The translations under genes and the position numbers were made by a program. A stretch of 14,726 bases of DNA from Caryophanales bacterium UBA3260 (GTDB lineage Bacteria > Bacillota_I > Bacilli_A > RF39 > UBA660): contig DEUO01000036.1 of assembly GCA_002362595.1 (NCBI GenBank), forward strand, positions 1-14,726, read 5' to 3'. Positions 12,750 through 14,726 of this stretch are shown piece by piece. The notes beneath the pieces were generated by a model, which was not told the origin of the DNA, made no database searches, and saw only the letters and a list, made by a program, of their open reading frames with translations. Each line of letters begins with the position of its first letter. Position 1 is the stretch's first letter.

Positions 12750-13688
12750 ATGAAGAAAAAGAAAAAAAGTAAAATAATGAAGTTAGTCATGGGAAGTAGT
12801 ATAGGAATGGTAACTATGGCTCTTATAATAATTATTCCTTGCTTAATGTTATTAGATTTTTTCGGAGCAAATATTACTGATAATTATGTTGAGAATAATA
12901 TGGATTATGCAGATCAATATAAATCTACTTTAAATAAAGCTTTAAAAAATGGATACGGCTATGTTCCATTAAACAGAATTTTATATTTTTATTTAGAAAA
13001 TGATCAGTTATCATTTTATGATATTTATGTAGATAATATAGATAAAGATACTAATAAAATGATGGCAATTAGTGATGTGTGTGAATTATCAAAGTATAAA
13101 AATTATGATGGATGTAAAAGTTTAAATACAGAAAGTCAAATTGATGAAGAACAAAATAAACCGTTTGTTTCCCCTATTGATTTTTCTAAAGCAACAGTTA
13201 CATCTTTTTTTATGGAAGAAAGAATTGTATTTGGAGAATCTGATGTGCATACTGCTTGGGATTTAGCAACTGGTAATCAAACACCAGTTTATGCTACATG
13301 TGATGGAATAGTAACTGAGGTTAGTTTCACTCAAAAAGAAAATGTTACAAACACATCAGCAGGTGGGGGTAATCAAATTAAAATTAAATGTGAAATAGAT
13401 GATGAAGTAACTTATACAGTATGGTATGCACATTTGTATCCAAGTTCAGCTAAAGTAAAAGAAGGAGAACAAGTAAGAGCTGGAGATGAACTTGCAGGAG
13501 TTGGAACTACAGGTTATTCAACAGGACCTCACTTACATTATCAAGTTATGTATGACGGCAATAATGTAGATGGTATGAGCTTGATAGATTTTTCAGATAA
13601 AAATACAATATATAAACCAGATTTAAATAATGGTTATATCCATAATGAATTTTATAATCCAAATAATGGCTATCCATTACAACCATAA
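12750..13688 (+). CDS. Membrane-anchored M23 metallopeptidase (conjugation murein hydrolase)
   Basis: A 312-residue protein with a basic N-terminus, one membrane segment (about 13-37), an extracytoplasmic spacer domain (about 40-135) and a zinc-dependent M23 (LytM-type) peptidase domain (about 140-285). The metal ligands and catalytic residues are all present: His167 and Asp171 in HTAWD, His228 in WYAHL, and His261/His263 in HLHYQV. M23 enzymes cut peptide bridges of peptidoglycan. In Gram-positive conjugation such a hydrolase locally opens the wall for the channel, the role of VirB1/CwlT-type proteins. Cysteines at 111 and 122 may form a disulfide in the spacer. GGAGGT at 12738-12743 fixes the start. 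The gene is separated from the VirB4 gene by the cargo-like gene and a strong terminator. Its stop overlaps the first repeat of the oriT-like region. Confidence 0.92.
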   Translation: MKKKKKSKIMKLVMGSSIGMVTMALIIIIPCLMLLDFFGANITDNYVENNMDYADQYKSTLNKALKNGYGYVPLNRILYFYLENDQLSFYDIYVDNIDKDTNKMMAISDVCELSKYKNYDGCKSLNTESQIDEEQNKPFVSPIDFSKATVTSFFMEERIVFGESDVHTAWDLATGNQTPVYATCDGIVTEVSFTQKENVTNTSAGGGNQIKIKCEIDDEVTYTVWYAHLYPSSAKVKEGEQVRAGDELAGVGTTGYSTGPHLHYQVMYDGNNVDGMSLIDFSDKNTIYKPDLNNGYIHNEFYNPNNGYPLQP

Positions 13689-13890
13689 TCCCAACCATTA
13701 AAAAGACTTTAAAATATAAAGATAAAGTAATTAATCCCAACCATAACAATGGTTTAATTTTGCAAGTGCAAAATAAGTTTTTCCCTACAACAAAACTCCA
13801 TAGAATATGGATTTTATTAAGTTGTGGGGAAAATCTCTTATGCTCTTGATATTTTTGTATTCAAAAATGTCTTAATAATGGTTGGGATTA
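13686..13890. repeat. Three copies of a 13-bp repeat TAATCCCAACCAT (two direct, one inverted)
   Basis: Copies lie at 13686-13698 (+), 13732-13744 (+) and 13878-13890 (-). The first and third match as a 15-bp perfect inverted repeat (13686-13700 against 13876-13890). AACCATAACAAT is also directly repeated at 13739-13750 and 13891-13902. Runs of C are rare in this AT-rich DNA, so chance is unlikely. They bracket the central stem-loop and are good candidates for binding sites of the ribbon-helix-helix protein encoded next. Confidence 0.8.
13779..13833 (+). repeat. Long imperfect stem-loop in the oriT-like region
   Basis: TTTTCCCTACAAC (13779-13791) pairs with GTTGTGGGGAAAA (13821-13833) over 13 bp with one T-G pair. 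Inside, TCCATA (13797-13802) pairs with TATGGA (13806-13811) around GAA, and AAAA/TTTT join the two parts. In single-stranded DNA this would be a large stable structure, as found at nick sites and at single-strand origins. Confidence 0.75.
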
Positions 13891-13927
13891 AACCATAACA
13901 ATCCATGTAATAAAGGAGGAAGATAAG

Positions 13928-14110
13928 ATGCATGAGTTAAAGCTATACATAAATTTAAGACTTAAAGATCGAATAAAGATGTTAGCTAAAGAAAGAGGAT
14001 TGAGTATGAACAAAATGGCAACTCAATTATTAGAAATAGGAATTTATAAATTATTAGAGGAGGAAAAAACTTATGGGCAAATTAAGTATAAACAAGCTGA
14101 TAGCAAATGA
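13928..14110 (+). CDS. Small ribbon-helix-helix (Arc/MetJ-type) DNA-binding protein
   Basis: A 60-residue protein with the ribbon-helix-helix pattern: a short beta strand (KLYINLRL, about 4-11), helix A (KDRIKMLAKERG), the turn LSMNK and helix B (MATQLLEIGIYKLLEEE). Such dimers bind short inverted or direct repeats. It starts right after the repeat-filled region, so it probably binds the 13-bp repeats, as relaxosome accessory protein (MobC/TraY-like), as repressor of its own promoter, or both. AAAGGAGGA at 13912-13920 fixes the start. It overlaps the next gene by 38 nt in another frame, which suggests coupling. Role is inferred from fold and position. Confidence 0.75.
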   Translation: MHELKLYINLRLKDRIKMLAKERGLSMNKMATQLLEIGIYKLLEEEKTYGQIKYKQADSK

Positions 14111-14495
14111 TATTATTAATTATGGTATGGATAGAACAACAAGTTTTAATTATATTATTAGTCTAAATGATTTTTTAGATGACTATGATGATGCAACTCG
14201 TGATTATATCAAAAGTCATATTTCTGGAATCAAAGATGCAATTTATGAAAATGAAAATGTTGCTCAATTTGATTATGATGATACTAGAGATGAATTTGAT
14301 ATAGTGTTCTATTATGATAATTTAATGACACCTTTAGAAAAGCAAATATTAGATACAGCTAAGAATATCGGTTATGAATTTGAATTAGAAGAATTAAGAG
14401 AAATATCTTACGATATTGAAAACTCTGATGAGTATGATAATTTAATTACTAATGCAATTAAAAAGAATACCCTAAATATGGGTAGAGAAATATAG
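14073..14495 (+). CDS. Acidic hypothetical protein (140 residues) in the relaxosome-type cluster
   Basis: I do not recognise it. It is soluble, strongly acidic, rich in Asp, Tyr and Asn, and looks mostly helical, with no membrane segment and no clear metal or nucleotide motif. GAGGAGGA at 14057-14064, within the preceding gene, and a 38-nt overlap show coupled translation with the ribbon-helix-helix protein. It is followed at once by a second ribbon-helix-helix gene whose ribosome site overlaps its stop. The tight packing suggests that the three act together. A DNA-mimic or a partner that modulates the binding protein is possible, given its charge, but that is speculation. Confidence 0.65.
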   Translation: MGKLSINKLIANDIINYGMDRTTSFNYIISLNDFLDDYDDATRDYIKSHISGIKDAIYENENVAQFDYDDTRDEFDIVFYYDNLMTPLEKQILDTAKNIGYEFELEELREISYDIENSDEYDNLITNAIKKNTLNMGREI

Positions 14496-14504
14496 GAGGT
14501 TCTT

Positions 14505-14726
14505 ATGGTTAGTCCTCATATATCTTTAACTGATGAAATAGATCAAAAAGTAAGAGAATATTGTAAAAATAATAATTTAAATTATTCTCAAGGAATTAGA
14601 AAATTAATAGAAACGGGTCTTGATACAAAAGATACTAATAAAAAGTTAGATTTAAATAATTCACTTTTAGAAAATATCTTTTCCAAACAAATTTATATAA
14701 GAGATTTTTTAGAACAATTTTATTCT
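14505..14726 (+). CDS. Ribbon-helix-helix relaxosome accessory (MobC-like) protein, cut by the window end
   Basis: The reading frame is open from ATG 14505 to the last base (74 codons, no stop), so the gene is partial. TAGGAGGT at 14493-14500 precedes it and overlaps the previous stop. The N-terminus has a ribbon-helix-helix pattern: strand PHISLTDEID, helix with VREYCKNN, turn LNYSQ, helix GIRKLIETGL. A second helical part (about 50-74, NNSLLENIF and RDFLEQFY) resembles the C-terminal half of small mobilisation proteins coded just before a relaxase. A relaxase gene is therefore expected soon after the right edge. The MobC-like label is inference from fold and position. Confidence 0.7.
   Translation, partial: MVSPHISLTDEIDQKVREYCKNNNLNYSQGIRKLIETGLDTKDTNKKLDLNNSLLENIFSKQIYIRDFLEQFYS

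Larger units (their letters stand above)
13686..13907 (+). other. Candidate origin of transfer (oriT) or replication region
   Basis: This 220-nt non-coding region holds three copies of TAATCCCAACCAT, two hairpins made with AACCAT/ATGGTT arms (13739-13754 and 13878-13896), a palindrome ATTTTGCA-AG-TGCAAAAT (13757-13774), a long imperfect stem-loop (13779-13833) and another hairpin ATTTTTG-TATT-CAAAAAT (13851-13868). Dense inverted repeats between a transfer hydrolase gene and genes for ribbon-helix-helix proteins are typical of oriT, where such proteins bind beside the nick site. I cannot place the nick. The palindrome core AAGTGC resembles the AAGTGC of some known nick regions, but six bases prove nothing. 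A rolling-circle origin is the other option. Confidence 0.6.

Noticed and set aside
13546..13749. Open frame of 67 codons on the minus strand across the M23 gene end and the repeat region
   Set aside because: It mostly mirrors the M23 coding sequence and the AT-rich repeat region; no ribosome site or convincing protein.
13686..13890. CRISPR-like array from the 13-bp repeats
   Set aside because: There are only three short copies with unequal spacing and one inverted; no cas genes. Binding sites or oriT parts fit better.
1..14726. Toxin-antitoxin pair among the small genes (5071, 5460, 6706)
   Set aside because: No toxin or antitoxin fold or motif is visible and the spacing does not form a typical pair, so I give no such function.

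Overview
The window reads as one arm of a conjugative element (an integrative and conjugative element or a conjugative plasmid) from a low-GC, cell-wall-bearing Gram-positive bacterium. The DNA is very A+T-rich, strong AAGGAGG-type ribosome sites precede nearly every gene, and TGA is used as a stop while tryptophan is TGG, so the code is standard. The element carries a sortase, a sortase substrate and a peptidoglycan hydrolase, so the host has a wall and is not a true mycoplasma. The small conjugation proteins nevertheless resemble the Mycoplasma/Mollicute ICE type. My inference is an uncultured gut-type Bacilli/Erysipelotrichia/RF39-like or related Bacillota lineage. No taxonomic marker is present to prove it. 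All genes are on the + strand.

Layout: 1-1673 holds a ParB-family protein and a membrane-anchored protein with a small four-cysteine C-terminal domain, bracketed by two identical 25-nt terminator repeats. 1698-5007 is a cell-surface module: a 904-residue thioester-domain/CnaB adhesin with a VPNTD sorting signal and an overlapping sortase gene. 5071-7384 is a maintenance/replication block: two unknown small proteins, a winged-helix replication-initiator-like protein, a small coupled protein and a single-stranded DNA-binding protein. 7391-7483 is a strongly structured non-coding segment directly before the transfer genes. 7498-11925 is the core of a type IV secretion system: VirB2-like pilin, TrbL/VirB6-like channel protein, PrgI/VirB3-like protein and VirB4/TraE ATPase. 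11972-12694 is an unrecognised gene with its own promoter and terminator, set inside the transfer operon like a cargo gene. 12750-13688 is an M23 murein hydrolase. 13689-13927 is a non-coding region full of repeats and hairpins, my best candidate for oriT. It is followed by two ribbon-helix-helix proteins (the second cut by the window end) and an acidic unknown protein, as expected for relaxosome accessory genes. No relaxase, coupling protein, integrase, attachment site, tRNA, rRNA, CRISPR array or insertion sequence is visible; relaxase and coupling protein would be expected beyond the right edge.

How it may work together (inference): the adhesin, fixed to the wall by its own sortase, holds cells together. 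The M23 enzyme opens the wall. The VirB2/3/4/6-like proteins build and power the channel. The hairpin region before the ribbon-helix-helix genes is nicked. The winged-helix protein, SSB and ParB-like protein maintain the circular form. Two non-coding signals stand out: tandem ATCGG-N4-CCGAT palindromes followed by an AT-rich stretch inside the winged-helix gene, which looks like an origin inside an initiator gene, and the three-way-junction RNA candidate between ssb and the transfer operon. A further theme is that several terminator-like hairpins lie directly against the ribosome site of the next gene, leaving almost no room for a separate promoter. This suggests conditional or partial termination within a long operon.
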